Assembly (NCBI RefSeq): GCF_946479755.1
Contig: NZ_CAMLHC010000027.1
Location: forward strand, 38,761 to 102,760
Direction of reading: 5' to 3'
DNA length: 64,000 bases
Origin: an uncultured Chitinophaga sp.
Lineage (GTDB): Bacteria > Bacteroidota > Bacteroidia > Chitinophagales > Chitinophagaceae
A program made the translations under genes and the position numbers. Numbering within the stretch: position 1 is the first letter of the stretch; each line of letters begins with the position of its first letter. Below, one piece after another: positions 18,134 to 26,781 of this stretch. The notes under the pieces are model-generated. The model saw only the letters and a program-made list of their open reading frames with translations, was not told the DNA's origin and ran no database searches.

Positions 18134-18859
18134 CTACGCGTTGTTGTAGCGTTTTTCCACTTCCTCCCAGTTCACCACGTTCCAGAATGCGTTGATATAG
18201 TCCGGACGTTTGTTCTGGTATTTCAGGTAGTAGGCGTGCTCCCACACGTCGAGTGCGAGGATGGGCGTACCTTTTTCCTTTACGATGTTATGCATGAGCG
18301 GGTTGTCCTGGTTAGGCGTGTTGATGACGGACAGCTTTTTGCCCGGGCCAACGATCAGCCATGCCCAGCCGGAGCCAAACTGTGTTTTCCCCGCGTCGTT
18401 GAATTTCTCCTGGAATTTCTCAAAAGAGCCGAAATGGGTATTGATGGCCGATTTAAATTTATCGGACGGCGTTGTTTTTTTAGGGGAGAGCACGGTCCAG
18501 AACAGGGAGTGGTTGTAATGGCCGCCGCCGTTGTTACGGATGGCTTTATCTTTATCCGTTACCTTACGCAGTATTTCTTCGAGCGACAGCGAGGCGAAGG
18601 CGGTACCTTTTATCGCGTCGTTGAGATTTTTTACATAGGCGCCGTGGTGTTTGTCGTGATGTATTTCCATCGTCATTTTATCGATGTAAGGTTCCAGGGC
18701 GTCATAAGCATAAGGCAGTGGTGGTACCACAAAAGGGGCCTTCGGATCTTCGGAGCTGGTTTTCACGGAAGTAGCGGGCATGGCCAGACTGCTGAGAGGG
18801 CCGCTGAGCGCCGCTACGCCAGCCAGGCTGGTCAGCTTTATGAATTCTCTTTTGTTCAT
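18134..18859 (-). CDS. exported Fe/Mn superoxide dismutase
   Basis: Dismutates superoxide to hydrogen peroxide and oxygen. After a 30-residue leader ([20 protein letters not shown]...), the mature enzyme of about 205 residues has the metal ligands of the family: His in [13 protein letters not shown], His in [11 protein letters not shown], and Asp and His in [13 protein letters not shown]. The leader has an n-region KREFIK and a hydrophobic core, so the protein should act in the periplasm or at the surface. It is close to a Tat motif but lacks the second Arg, so Sec or lipid-free export is equally possible. A TAGATTTG box lies about 40-50 bases upstream. Metal preference (Fe, Mn or both) is not resolved. 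Confidence 0.93.
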   Translation of the reverse strand: MNKREFIKLTSLAGVAALSGPLSSLAMPATSVKTSSEDPKAPFVVPPLPYAYDALEPYIDKMTMEIHHDKHHGAYVKNLNDAIKGTAFASLSLEEILRKVTDKDKAIRNNGGGHYNHSLFWTVLSPKKTTPSDKFKSAINTHFGSFEKFQEKFNDAGKTQFGSGWAWLIVGPGKKLSVINTPNQDNPLMHNIVKEKGTPILALDVWEHAYYLKYQNKRPDYINAFWNVVNWEEVEKRYNNA

Positions 18860-18945
18860 ATTAAAAGAATTGAAATTTGTTTATAGAAATAACACAGATA
18901 CAAATCTAATTGTAAAGGGAATTCAATGCAGCAAAATTTACACCA

Positions 18946-19242
18946 ATGAAAGTGGCGGTTGTCACCCTTAAAATATTTACAGATACTTATACTATTGAAT
19001 ACCAGTACCCGACATCCGGGGTGTTTAGCATTTATTCAAAAAACGGGACTTTCTTTATGGATTATTCTGGAAATAATACTATTTTACCATTACCTTCATG
19101 TGAAGATGTAGAGCTTTTTAATCTTTTTCGACAAATGGAACTATTTATCCCGGGAGATGCTAACTGCGGAGATAGAGATGCAATCCCTGCTATAATGGCC
19201 AACGATACTATGCTGCTTACACCCGCCATTGTAACAGCGTAG
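18946..19242 (+). CDS. small hypothetical protein upstream of the acyltransferase operon
   Basis: A 98-residue frame with no recognised family. The first 70 residues look protein-like (strand-rich, aromatic, with ILPLPSCEDVELFNLFRQME). The last 30 are small-residue rich and end TPAIVTA. Base composition is more AT-rich than in neighbouring genes. It lies 116 bases before the acyltransferase on the same strand. It could be a regulator, a short peptide substrate of the ThiF/acyltransferase pair, or a non-coding open frame. No clear promoter was found. Confidence 0.4.
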   Translation: MKVAVVTLKIFTDTYTIEYQYPTSGVFSIYSKNGTFFMDYSGNNTILPLPSCEDVELFNLFRQMELFIPGDANCGDRDAIPAIMANDTMLLTPAIVTA

Positions 19243-19358
19243 TGAGAAAGCGGTAGCTTTTTTGCTGACATAATGCTTATATAAACACCGAATATTTTTT
19301 TAAGGGCCACCCGACCCTGGCTAACTAAACTAAAAAAAAATTTAAAGCATTCCCATAC

Positions 19359-20081
19359 ATGCTCAAGGTAAGAGTATTCAAGGCGATCGAATATCCCGAA
19401 GAATGTTTGCAATATATTGCAGGACATCGGAAAGTGCTGGAGGCATATGGTGTTACGAAAGTTACCTCTGCCAACGTGGACTGGATGTACGAACCTTATA
19501 CTTACATTATCACCGTGAGCAATGACGACTATACCAAAACGTATGGGGGCTGCCGGATACAACTGGCCGGCGGAAGCGTTCCGCTTCCCATTGAAAGCGC
19601 GATCAACAGTATGGACCCCAGGATATACGATATCGTAAAGGAGCTGGCCGCAACGGGCGGCACCGGGGAATTCTGCGGCCTGTGGAATTCCAGGGAGGTA
19701 GCCGGCTGGGGAATTGGCAGCATCGTCCTTTTCAGGGTGGTGAACGCCGTATTGAACCAATTGCCCGTCACCACTTTTCTGGGCTTCTGTGCACAGACCA
19801 CTTTCCGTAACAGTATTCGTACCGGGTACCAGATTATGACCAATATCGGCAACCAGGGCACCTTTTATTACCCCAAGGAAGACCTGATCGCCACTGCCCT
19901 CATACTGAACGACCCCCTGGAACTGAAGAGCGCTCACCCGGAGGACCGGGAAAGAATGATGAGTTTACGCAACAATCCGGTGCAAACGATTGTAGAAAAA
20001 GGGCCTAAGGGAGAGATGCAGGTCGACTATGACCTGAGGATCATGTCGGCAGCCACGAGTGACCTGCCGCTATCCCGGTAG
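19359..20081 (+). CDS. GNAT-fold N-acyltransferase, autoinducer-synthase-like
   Basis: The 240-residue protein resembles the GNAT superfamily branch that includes LuxI-type and N-acyl amino acid synthases. An N-terminal HRKVLEAYGV segment is followed by strand-rich DWMYEPYTYIITV, then YGGCRIQLAG with a conserved-looking Arg. Next comes GEFCGLWNSREVAGWGIG, where the RxxxGxG-like turn resembles a cofactor P-loop, and a region of helices and strands (FLGFCAQTTFRNSIRTGYQ). It has no signal peptide. It starts a tight five-gene operon, 17 bases from the ThiF-like gene. The acyl donor and acceptor are unknown, and plain acetyltransferase activity is the main alternative. Confidence 0.6.
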   Translation: MLKVRVFKAIEYPEECLQYIAGHRKVLEAYGVTKVTSANVDWMYEPYTYIITVSNDDYTKTYGGCRIQLAGGSVPLPIESAINSMDPRIYDIVKELAATGGTGEFCGLWNSREVAGWGIGSIVLFRVVNAVLNQLPVTTFLGFCAQTTFRNSIRTGYQIMTNIGNQGTFYYPKEDLIATALILNDPLELKSAHPEDRERMMSLRNNPVQTIVEKGPKGEMQVDYDLRIMSAATSDLPLSR

Positions 20082-20098
20082 CAATAAATAACTTAACA

Positions 20099-21217
20099 AT
20101 GAACAACGTACTAGTAGATGCCATAGCAACGAGCCAACAACAATCATCAGAAAGGGAAGTAAGGTTTTTCAGGTTACAGGACCCCGCACAGCTGGAAGCC
20201 CTTACCCAGCTGATAGCCCAGCAGCCCGGTATCCGGGTCTTCGACGAAATACAACCTCAACTGGCAGAGCTTATCCGCCTTCAGCATCCAACAGAAAGAT
20301 TATCCGAAACAGCCGTCGCCGAAAAAATAGCCGCCCACCTGGGCAACACGCCACCGGCCGCCTATGGCGTATGGGTGTATTACCCCTGGTCCGGCCGCGT
20401 AGTGCATATCCTCGACGAAACTGAATTCATACAGCTCCGCACCAGCCGCAATCAGCATAAAATCACGGAAGCAGAGCGAAACATCCTGCAAACCAAAAAA
20501 ATAGGCGTCATCGGCCTCTCCGTAGGACAGTCCGTAGCGCTGGCACTCGCCATAGAAAGACTGTGCGGAGAACTTCGTATAGCCGACTTTGACAAGCTCG
20601 ATCTCAGTAACATGAACCGCATCCGGACAGGCGTTCACCATGTAGGCATCCTCAAAACGGTTTTAGTCGCCCGGGAAATTGCAGAAATTGATCCTTTTCT
20701 GCGGGTCCGCTGTTATGATAATGGTATTTCTGAAGATAATATTGACGCTTTTCTGACCGACGGGGGCCGGCTGGACATCCTGGTGGAAGAATGCGACGGC
20801 CTGGATATCAAGGTACTGGCCCGCCAGCGCGCCAGAGCCATGCATATACCGGTCGTCATGGATACCAGCGACCGGGGCATGGTGGATGTAGAGCGGTTTG
20901 ATCTCCAGCATGATTTACCTATATTGCATGGACGTATACCGGAAGACATCACCGCCGCCCAGATCCGAAACATGCAGGGACCGGAAAGGATGCAACTGGT
21001 AGACCGTATCGTTAATTTCAATGCCATGTCAACCAAAATGCAAGCCTCCCTCGCGGAGATCGGTAAAACGATTACCACCTGGCCCCAACTGGCTTCGGCC
21101 GTGATGCTGGGAGGCGCCGCTATCGCCCATGTATGCCGGGAAGTGGGGCTGAACAGCGCAATAGCCTCCGGCCGTTACTACGTAGACCTGGAACAGATTT
21201 TTAATCACGATAAATGA
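20099..21217 (+). CDS. ThiF/MoeB/E1-like adenylating enzyme
   Basis: E1-like enzymes adenylate a carboxylate for transfer to sulfur, nitrogen or a carrier protein. The 372-residue protein has a 115-residue N-terminal extension, then the nucleotide fold: KKIGVIGLSVGQSVALALA (P-loop-like GxxGxxVG), the acidic DFDKLDLSNMNRIR motif with the conserved Asn-Arg, and VMDTSDRG. No CxxC zinc pairs are present, unlike MoeB or ThiF. I see no nitroreductase domain, which is fused to ThiF in Rv1355c-type proteins. The flanking genes argue against thiamin or molybdopterin synthesis and for a dedicated small-molecule or peptide modification. Confidence 0.78.
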   Translation: MNNVLVDAIATSQQQSSEREVRFFRLQDPAQLEALTQLIAQQPGIRVFDEIQPQLAELIRLQHPTERLSETAVAEKIAAHLGNTPPAAYGVWVYYPWSGRVVHILDETEFIQLRTSRNQHKITEAERNILQTKKIGVIGLSVGQSVALALAIERLCGELRIADFDKLDLSNMNRIRTGVHHVGILKTVLVAREIAEIDPFLRVRCYDNGISEDNIDAFLTDGGRLDILVEECDGLDIKVLARQRARAMHIPVVMDTSDRGMVDVERFDLQHDLPILHGRIPEDITAAQIRNMQGPERMQLVDRIVNFNAMSTKMQASLAEIGKTITTWPQLASAVMLGGAAIAHVCREVGLNSAIASGRYYVDLEQIFNHDK

Positions 21218-21230
21218 TCCGAAACAAGCC

Positions 21231-23405
21231 ATGCGACTTCTGATCAGACCGGCATTTTACAGGTTCGTATGTCTGTTGCTGTTAGTAACAGTCCGATGGA
21301 TACCCGCCTGGGCAGATACGATCAACATCTCCCCCAACTACCCGATCCAACTGGCCGAATACGGTCAGCTGGAATACCTGCTGGACCCGGCCGGCCACCT
21401 CACTTTTGCGGAAGTGGAACATTCCTCCGGCTTCCAGAAGCTACAGAAGCAGATCCCGAATTTCGGTCTTACCGAAGACGCCATCTGGCTCCGCTTTACC
21501 GTCAAAAACAATACGCAGCAGCCGGAGCTGATGTTTAATATCACCTATCCCATCCTGGACCTGATAGACCTGTACTACCCCGGCCCCGACAACCGCTACG
21601 AAGTGATTCCCGGCGGCGAGCTGCGGCCTTTTAAAAAGCGGCCGGTCGTTCACCAGAACTTCGTATATAACATCAGTATTCCTAACGGCACCGCCCAAAC
21701 TTTTTATGTACGCATACAAAGCCGGGAAACCATCCTGGTACCGATCTATATCGGGACCTCCCGGGAGATATACAGTAAGCTGTACAACGACGACCTGCTG
21801 TTGTCTATCTACATCGGCATCATCCTCGTGATGATCTTCTACAATACCTTCATTTTCTTTTCTGTAAGGGACTGGAGCTACTTCTATTACATCATCTATA
21901 TTGCCTGCGTAGGGCTGGCCCAAATCTGCCTCCATGGCTTCGGGTACCGCTTATTCTGGCATGAAAATCTGTATATTACCGAACAGGCTGTGCTCTGGGG
22001 TGGCGCCCTTTCCGGCATTTCCGTGCTGTTGTTTGTGCAGAGTTTCCTTCATGTACGGGAAAAAGCCCCCTGGGCCTACCGGATCATGACGCTCTTTGTG
22101 ATCGTTTATTCCAGCACCATCGTCTTATCGCTGCTGGGATACTTCTCGATCGCCTATGCGCTGATCGATTTCCTTGCCATCACCGGTGTGAGCTTCATCC
22201 TGCTGTTCGCCATCATGCAGGCCGTAAAACACTCCCGCACCGCCAAAATATTCGTACTGGCATGGACTATATTTATCCTGGCCATCATCTGTTTTGTGCT
22301 GAAAGATGTAGGCATTATCCCCTACAATATCTTTACCAGCCACATTATTGTGATAGGATCGGCGATAGAGGTCATCCTCCTGTCTTTCGCACTGGCCGAC
22401 AAGATCAACACCTTTAAGGCGGAAAAAGAAGCCTCACAGGCCATCGCCCTGGAGATCTCCAAAGAAAACGAACAGCTGGTAAGAGAGCAAAATATCATAC
22501 TGGAAGCCAAAGTACAGGAACGCACCGAAGAACTGCAGAACAGTAACCGGGACCTGAACGTGGCGCTGACCAACCTGAAAGACACCCAGACAAGGCTGGT
22601 AGAAAAGGAAAAAATGGCGTCCCTCGGTCAGCTGACCGCCGGCATCGCCCATGAGATCAACAACCCGATCAACTTCGTCACCTCCAATATCAAACCCCTG
22701 AAACTGGATATCGCCGACCTCCAGGACCTGCTCAACCGCTACGACGGGCTGGCCGGTAAAGCCGATATACAGAGCGAACTGAAGTCCATCGAACAGTTCA
22801 AGCGGGAAATTGATATCGACTATATCCACGAAGAAATCTCGTCCCTGATCAAAGGCATTGAGGACGGCGCCGCCCGTACTGCAGAGATCGTAAAAGGGCT
22901 GCGTACCTTCAGCCGCCTGGATGAAAGCGACGTGAAATCCATCGACATCCACGAAGGGCTGGACTCCACACTGGTACTGTTGCGCAATGCTATCCCGCCC
23001 AATGTGAACATCATCAAGGATTACGCGGAACTGCCCAAAGTGGAATGTTACGCCGGCAAGATCAACCAGGTGTTCATGAACATCTTCTCCAACGCCCTGA
23101 ATGCGATCAAAAGCAAAAAGGAGCACCATGATGAGTCCATTACCATCAGCACCCGGAAGGAAGACCAGACCGTCATTATCCGGATCAAAGATACCGGTAT
23201 CGGCATGTCGGAAGAGGTGCAACAGAAGATATTCGATCCCTTCTTCACCACCAAGGATGTGGGGGAAGGAACAGGGCTCGGACTTTCTATCGTATTCAGC
23301 ATCATAGAGAAACACAGAGGTAAGATCATCGTAAATTCCACCCCCGGGGAAGGAGCGGAATTTATTATATATTTACCGCTCAACATCACGAATCATCAAT
23401 CTTAA
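21231..23405 (+). CDS. 7TMR-DISM histidine kinase
   Basis: Membrane sensor kinase of 724 residues. It has a signal peptide (residues 1-28) and an extracellular 7TMR-DISMED2 sensor domain (about 35-170), which has a jelly-roll fold often proposed to bind carbohydrates or other small ligands. Seven transmembrane helices follow (about 185-390), then a coiled coil (about 395-460). The HisKA region has the phospho-acceptor His in GIAHEINNPINF, and the HATPase domain has NALNAIK, DTGIGM and GTGLGLSI. It starts 13 bases after the ThiF-like gene and is followed by two receiver proteins, its likely phosphoryl partners. The operon suggests its ligand may be the product of the two upstream enzymes. Confidence 0.93.
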   Translation: MRLLIRPAFYRFVCLLLLVTVRWIPAWADTINISPNYPIQLAEYGQLEYLLDPAGHLTFAEVEHSSGFQKLQKQIPNFGLTEDAIWLRFTVKNNTQQPELMFNITYPILDLIDLYYPGPDNRYEVIPGGELRPFKKRPVVHQNFVYNISIPNGTAQTFYVRIQSRETILVPIYIGTSREIYSKLYNDDLLLSIYIGIILVMIFYNTFIFFSVRDWSYFYYIIYIACVGLAQICLHGFGYRLFWHENLYITEQAVLWGGALSGISVLLFVQSFLHVREKAPWAYRIMTLFVIVYSSTIVLSLLGYFSIAYALIDFLAITGVSFILLFAIMQAVKHSRTAKIFVLAWTIFILAIICFVLKDVGIIPYNIFTSHIIVIGSAIEVILLSFALADKINTFKAEKEASQAIALEISKENEQLVREQNIILEAKVQERTEELQNSNRDLNVALTNLKDTQTRLVEKEKMASLGQLTAGIAHEINNPINFVTSNIKPLKLDIADLQDLLNRYDGLAGKADIQSELKSIEQFKREIDIDYIHEEISSLIKGIEDGAARTAEIVKGLRTFSRLDESDVKSIDIHEGLDSTLVLLRNAIPPNVNIIKDYAELPKVECYAGKINQVFMNIFSNALNAIKSKKEHHDESITISTRKEDQTVIIRIKDTGIGMSEEVQQKIFDPFFTTKDVGEGTGLGLSIVFSIIEKHRGKIIVNSTPGEGAEFIIYLPLNITNHQS

Positions 23406-23420
23406 CCATAAGACCCTTTA

Positions 23421-24518
23421 ATGAAAGAAAACCGCATTAGAATATTATATATCGATGATGAGATCCATAATCTGAATGCCTTCAAGGCCAGCTTTCGCAG
23501 GAGTTACGAGATCTACACCGCTAACTCTGCGCAGGAAGGCAAACAACTGCTGAAGGAGATTATGGTCCATATCATCATAGCGGACCAGAAAATGCCTGTT
23601 TCTACCGGGGTGGAGTTTTTTAACGAAATAAAAGACACCCTCCCCGATCCGATGCGCATTTTGCTGACCGGTTATACCGATGTGGAGGATATCATTGACG
23701 CCATCAACAAGGGGCATATCTTTTCCTATATCAAGAAACCCTGGGACGAGCATGAGCTGCACAAAACGATCAACAATGCCTATGAGATCTATTCTACCCG
23801 TAAGCAGCTCAAGGAAAAGATCGTAGAACTGGAAAAAACCAATGATGAGCTCAACCGCTTTATCTATTCCACCTCGCATGACCTGCGCTCCCCGCTGATG
23901 TCTGTACTGGGCATTATTAACCTCTCGCGGCTCGACAATTCTGTGGTAGACCCCAACGGCTATATGAACATGGTGGAATCCTGTGTGCTGAAGCTGGATG
24001 GATTTATCCAGAAAATTATCGAATATTACCGTAATTCCCGGCTGGAAGTGGAGTATGAGAAGATCGACTTCAACAACCTGCTGAATGATTGTATCACCGC
24101 TTTTCAGCCACAGAATACGGCCATCCGTTTCCATACCCACGTAGACCAGGTAGCCGAATTCCGGGGCGATACCTTCCGGATCAGCGTTATTTTAAACAAT
24201 CTTATTTCCAACGCTGTTAAGTACCAAAAACCGGAAGAACCCGAACCGATGGTCAATTTGTCGGTAAAAGCGGAACCGCATAAAGCTACCATTTGCATCC
24301 GGGACAATGGTATCGGCATCCTGAGCGAGCATTTGAACAATATCTTTAAAATGTTCTTTCGCTCCAAAAACAACAATAAGCCAGGAAGTGGCATTGGCCT
24401 GTATATCGTAAAAGAAGCCCTCAGCAAAATTGGCGGCACTATAAATGTTGAGTCCAAATACGGCGAGGGCACCCAATTTGAAATTACCATCCCGAACAGA
24501 AATGAATTCGATACCTGA
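23421..24518 (+). CDS. receiver-histidine kinase hybrid
   Basis: Cytosolic 365-residue protein with an N-terminal receiver domain (RILYIDDE; phospho-acceptor Asp in IIIADQKMP, about residue 55; Lys in YIKKPW), then a short coiled coil. The kinase core has the acceptor His in TSHDLRSPLMS (about residue 154) and an HATPase with NAVKYQ, DNGIGI and GSGIGLYI. It has no membrane segment, so it must be driven through the receiver, presumably by the preceding sensor kinase. It starts 15 bases after that gene and overlaps the following receiver gene by 17 bases. Confidence 0.92.
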   Translation: MKENRIRILYIDDEIHNLNAFKASFRRSYEIYTANSAQEGKQLLKEIMVHIIIADQKMPVSTGVEFFNEIKDTLPDPMRILLTGYTDVEDIIDAINKGHIFSYIKKPWDEHELHKTINNAYEIYSTRKQLKEKIVELEKTNDELNRFIYSTSHDLRSPLMSVLGIINLSRLDNSVVDPNGYMNMVESCVLKLDGFIQKIIEYYRNSRLEVEYEKIDFNNLLNDCITAFQPQNTAIRFHTHVDQVAEFRGDTFRISVILNNLISNAVKYQKPEEPEPMVNLSVKAEPHKATICIRDNGIGILSEHLNNIFKMFFRSKNNNKPGSGIGLYIVKEALSKIGGTINVESKYGEGTQFEITIPNRNEFDT

Positions 24519-24921
24519 CCTGCGCGTCATATTGATAGATGACAATGAGATTGATTTATTGCTGCATGAGAAGTTGATTACATTTCAACAAATCAGCAGA
24601 ACGGTGATTTCATTCGCCAACGCCAACAAAGCCCTGGAGTTTTTATCGTCCAACATCGCCCTGCCCAAAATCCCTCCGACGATCATCCTACTGGACATCC
24701 AGATGCCCGAAATGGATGGCTTCGAATTCCTGCAGGCGTTCGATACTTATCCCCAGAAAATCAAGTCGCAATGCCATATCGTAATGGTATCCTCTTCACT
24801 TGATTACGGCGATATCACCCGCACCAACGCTAATCCGCTCGTCATCAAACTACTTCGCAAACCCTTGCTCCTAAAGGAACTGAAGGAGACCGTGGAAGGA
24901 ATTTTTAAAGATTTTGTGTAA
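24502..24921 (+). CDS. single-domain response regulator
   Basis: The 139-residue protein is a receiver domain alone: acidic pocket VILIDDNEID, acceptor Asp in IILLDIQMPEMDG (about residue 65), and Lys in KLLRKPL. It has no DNA-binding domain, so it acts as a phosphotransfer shuttle or protein-interaction output. The ATG at 24502 is chosen because the homologous receiver begins just after it; the frame is open further upstream inside the kinase gene. It ends the operon that began with the acyltransferase. Confidence 0.9.
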   Translation: MNSIPDLRVILIDDNEIDLLLHEKLITFQQISRTVISFANANKALEFLSSNIALPKIPPTIILLDIQMPEMDGFEFLQAFDTYPQKIKSQCHIVMVSSSLDYGDITRTNANPLVIKLLRKPLLLKELKETVEGIFKDFV

Positions 24922-24924
24922 AAA

Positions 24925-24955
24925 GTTGGCGGATTCAGAAAATTATCTATTTTTG
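24925..24955 (+). promoter_or_regulatory. promoter of tRNA-Ala
   Basis: GTTG, 19 bases, TATTTTTG: three of four bases at -33 and a perfect -7 box, ending 21 bases before the tRNA. Confidence 0.65.
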
Positions 24956-24976
24956 CATTCCCGAAAGGGAAAATAT

Positions 24977-25052
24977 GGGGGATTAGCTCATCTGGTAGAG
25001 CGCAAGCATGGCATGTTTGAGGTGAGCGGTTCGAGCCCGCTATCCTCCACCA
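24977..25052 (+). tRNA. tRNA-Ala (anticodon GGC)
   Basis: A complete cloverleaf: acceptor arms GGGGGAT and ATCCTCC, anticodon loop ATGGCAT (GGC, reading GCC/GCU), T arm GCGGTTCGAGCCCGC, and the 3' CCA encoded. It is flanked by its own promoter and terminator. Confidence 0.95.
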
Positions 25053-25061
25053 AAATTCTCT

Positions 25062-25086
25062 AAAACCCGCGCCTGGCGCGGGTTTT
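25062..25086. terminator. bidirectional terminator after tRNA-Ala
   Basis: AAAACCCGCGCC pairs with GGCGCGGGTTTT around a single T. The symmetric A/T flanks serve the tRNA and the convergent membrane-protein gene. Confidence 0.85.
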
Positions 25087-25101
25087 CTGTTTATATCCCC
25101 T

Positions 25102-25518
25102 TCATGGATTTCCTGTCGCAACTACCTCTTCCTTCCTGCTGATACACCGGCTTTCCAGCAGTGCAAGTCCTCCTACCACCACCACCTGCAATACCAGGAA
25201 AACAGCACCGAAAACAGTAGCGCCCGTGATATAACCGATCACCAGCCCGATACTGACCAACGTCCAGAAAACATTGGCGTACATCAGCAGCCGTACCCGT
25301 CCCACAGCGGGACTGCGCCTCGTTGCCAGCCACAAAGCGACCAGCGCATAAAGCAAGGTTACCGCCGACACCAACACCACCAGCGATACCGGCAGGCCCA
25401 GAAAAGGCGCCAGCACAGGATATGCCGCAAGGCCGATAACCGCCGTGCCGGAGCCCAGCGCAAAATCAGCCCATAAAATTTTTTTCAGCAAAGCAGGATT
25501 TGTAACGTAATAGGACAT
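25102..25518 (-). CDS. small integral membrane protein, four helices
   Basis: The 138-residue protein is almost entirely four hydrophobic helices with short charged loops. It starts MSYYVTNPALLKKILWADF, and a basic loop (ATRRSPAVGRVR) separates helices 2 and 3. I do not recognise catalytic residues, and no function can be given. It is downstream of the terpene synthase on the same strand with a 62-base gap, so the two may be co-transcribed. Confidence 0.75.
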   Translation of the reverse strand: MSYYVTNPALLKKILWADFALGSGTAVIGLAAYPVLAPFLGLPVSLVVLVSAVTLLYALVALWLATRRSPAVGRVRLLMYANVFWTLVSIGLVIGYITGATVFGAVFLVLQVVVVGGLALLESRCISRKEEVVATGNP

Positions 25519-25580
25519 ATGATAAAGATATAACGGAGAGACAAATGGTACCCTTTACCATTATAACGCAAAGCGCAAGG

Positions 25581-26579
25581 CTATCCCTCCCCGATATTTA
25601 ATTTCTCCAGGATGTCATCAATATCATCCACCACATAACCATCTGTATTAACACCCCGGTACCCGTACCGCTCCGAGTCTTTCAGGCTCCAGTCCAGGTT
25701 ACCCCGAACAATACCAATCAACCCGTCAATGTACTGCTGCACCGCAGGCCCCCACTCCCGCCGGGAGATACCCGCGATGATCCGGGAAAAAAGCTCCATA
25801 TGCTGGTTATGCAGCCGTACTGCCTGGTTGATGGCTTCCTGCAGGGAAAATCCAAACATCTGCTGCATCAGCATAATCAGGTTGTGATAATCGTTATGAG
25901 CAAGTTCCTTTTTTACACTGAGAATATCGTTTCCCACACAGCCCAGGCGGCCGCATAAGGCGTTCAGGGCCATAAACTCCTTACTCTCAAGGAATTTAGC
26001 CGGTAGTTTGATATTACTCACAAACATTACCAGCGTGCCCGCTAACGCAGCCCCGCCGGCGGCCGGCCGCATTTTGAAATATTCATCCAGCGTAGGCCAG
26101 CGCCCCGCTGCTGCATTGCGCTGCTCCCAGGCAATACCGTTAAACAACGACCGGATGTCTGCGGTAATCCGCTGTTGCAGCGATACAGCGCTGTGCTTCA
26201 CCAGCCGCTCCCACACGTCTCCCAATGCACGGAAGAAAGGCACGGCCCCGTAGTAATGACCGTCGTGCAGCACCACCAGGAACTCTCTCAGGAAAAAATC
26301 AGAAACACCTTTGTCAGCATGGTCCGCCAGATCATCGAGCCGGAAGAACAACGTCAGGAGATCGTTGGCAATAGCCAGCCGTTCTGCACTCCCTTCGTAA
26401 AACCGGCAGGTCATCGCAGCGAAATTGTCCTTGTCGTACCTTTTATATTCGTCTTCGGAAAGCAGCTGGTAGCCGGCGATCCACGAATCCGTATGCCTGC
26501 GGACAGCCCGGAAGTGCGTACTTATAAAAGGGCGGAATGGACAATAAAGTGGTGGAATTATCAGGTCATCCATTGACAA
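25581..26579 (-). CDS. class I terpene synthase
   Basis: Predicted cytosolic enzyme that ionises a linear isoprenyl diphosphate and cyclises it, most likely to a sesqui- or diterpene. At 332 residues it has the single alpha-domain length. All key motifs are present: aspartate-rich DDLAD at residues 82-86, the NSE triad NDILSVKKE at 217-225, the diphosphate-sensing Arg171 exactly 46 residues before the triad, and the C-terminal Arg304-Tyr305 pair. No prenyl diphosphate synthase, P450 or terpene tailoring gene is nearby, so the substrate must come from central isoprenoid metabolism. Product size and structure cannot be predicted. Confidence 0.9.
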   Translation of the reverse strand: MSMDDLIIPPLYCPFRPFISTHFRAVRRHTDSWIAGYQLLSEDEYKRYDKDNFAAMTCRFYEGSAERLAIANDLLTLFFRLDDLADHADKGVSDFFLREFLVVLHDGHYYGAVPFFRALGDVWERLVKHSAVSLQQRITADIRSLFNGIAWEQRNAAAGRWPTLDEYFKMRPAAGGAALAGTLVMFVSNIKLPAKFLESKEFMALNALCGRLGCVGNDILSVKKELAHNDYHNLIMLMQQMFGFSLQEAINQAVRLHNQHMELFSRIIAGISRREWGPAVQQYIDGLIGIVRGNLDWSLKDSERYGYRGVNTDGYVVDDIDDILEKLNIGEG

Positions 26580-26781
26580 TGCTGTGTATTCACAAAATAA
26601 TTATTTAGCCGGCAAAATGGCAGCAGTCAACCTGCATGGTTATGCGCACCAGTTACAAGCCGCTACTGTCGCTATTTACAAGCATCTTTAGCTATTCCCT
26701 TCTCCGGGGAAACGGGAGAGGCACTGTCGGAAAGGGATACTTTGGGGTTCAGGGCGAACAATCATTTTTGCATCCTTTGGA

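Noticed and set aside
19062..19937. 291-residue minus-strand frame at the acyltransferase
   Set aside because: Antisense to a plus-strand operon with tight spacing, and it has no recognisable domain.
18946..21217. thiamin or molybdopterin synthesis locus
   Set aside because: No thiS, moaD, thiG or moaE-like gene is present, and the ThiF-like protein lacks zinc cysteines.
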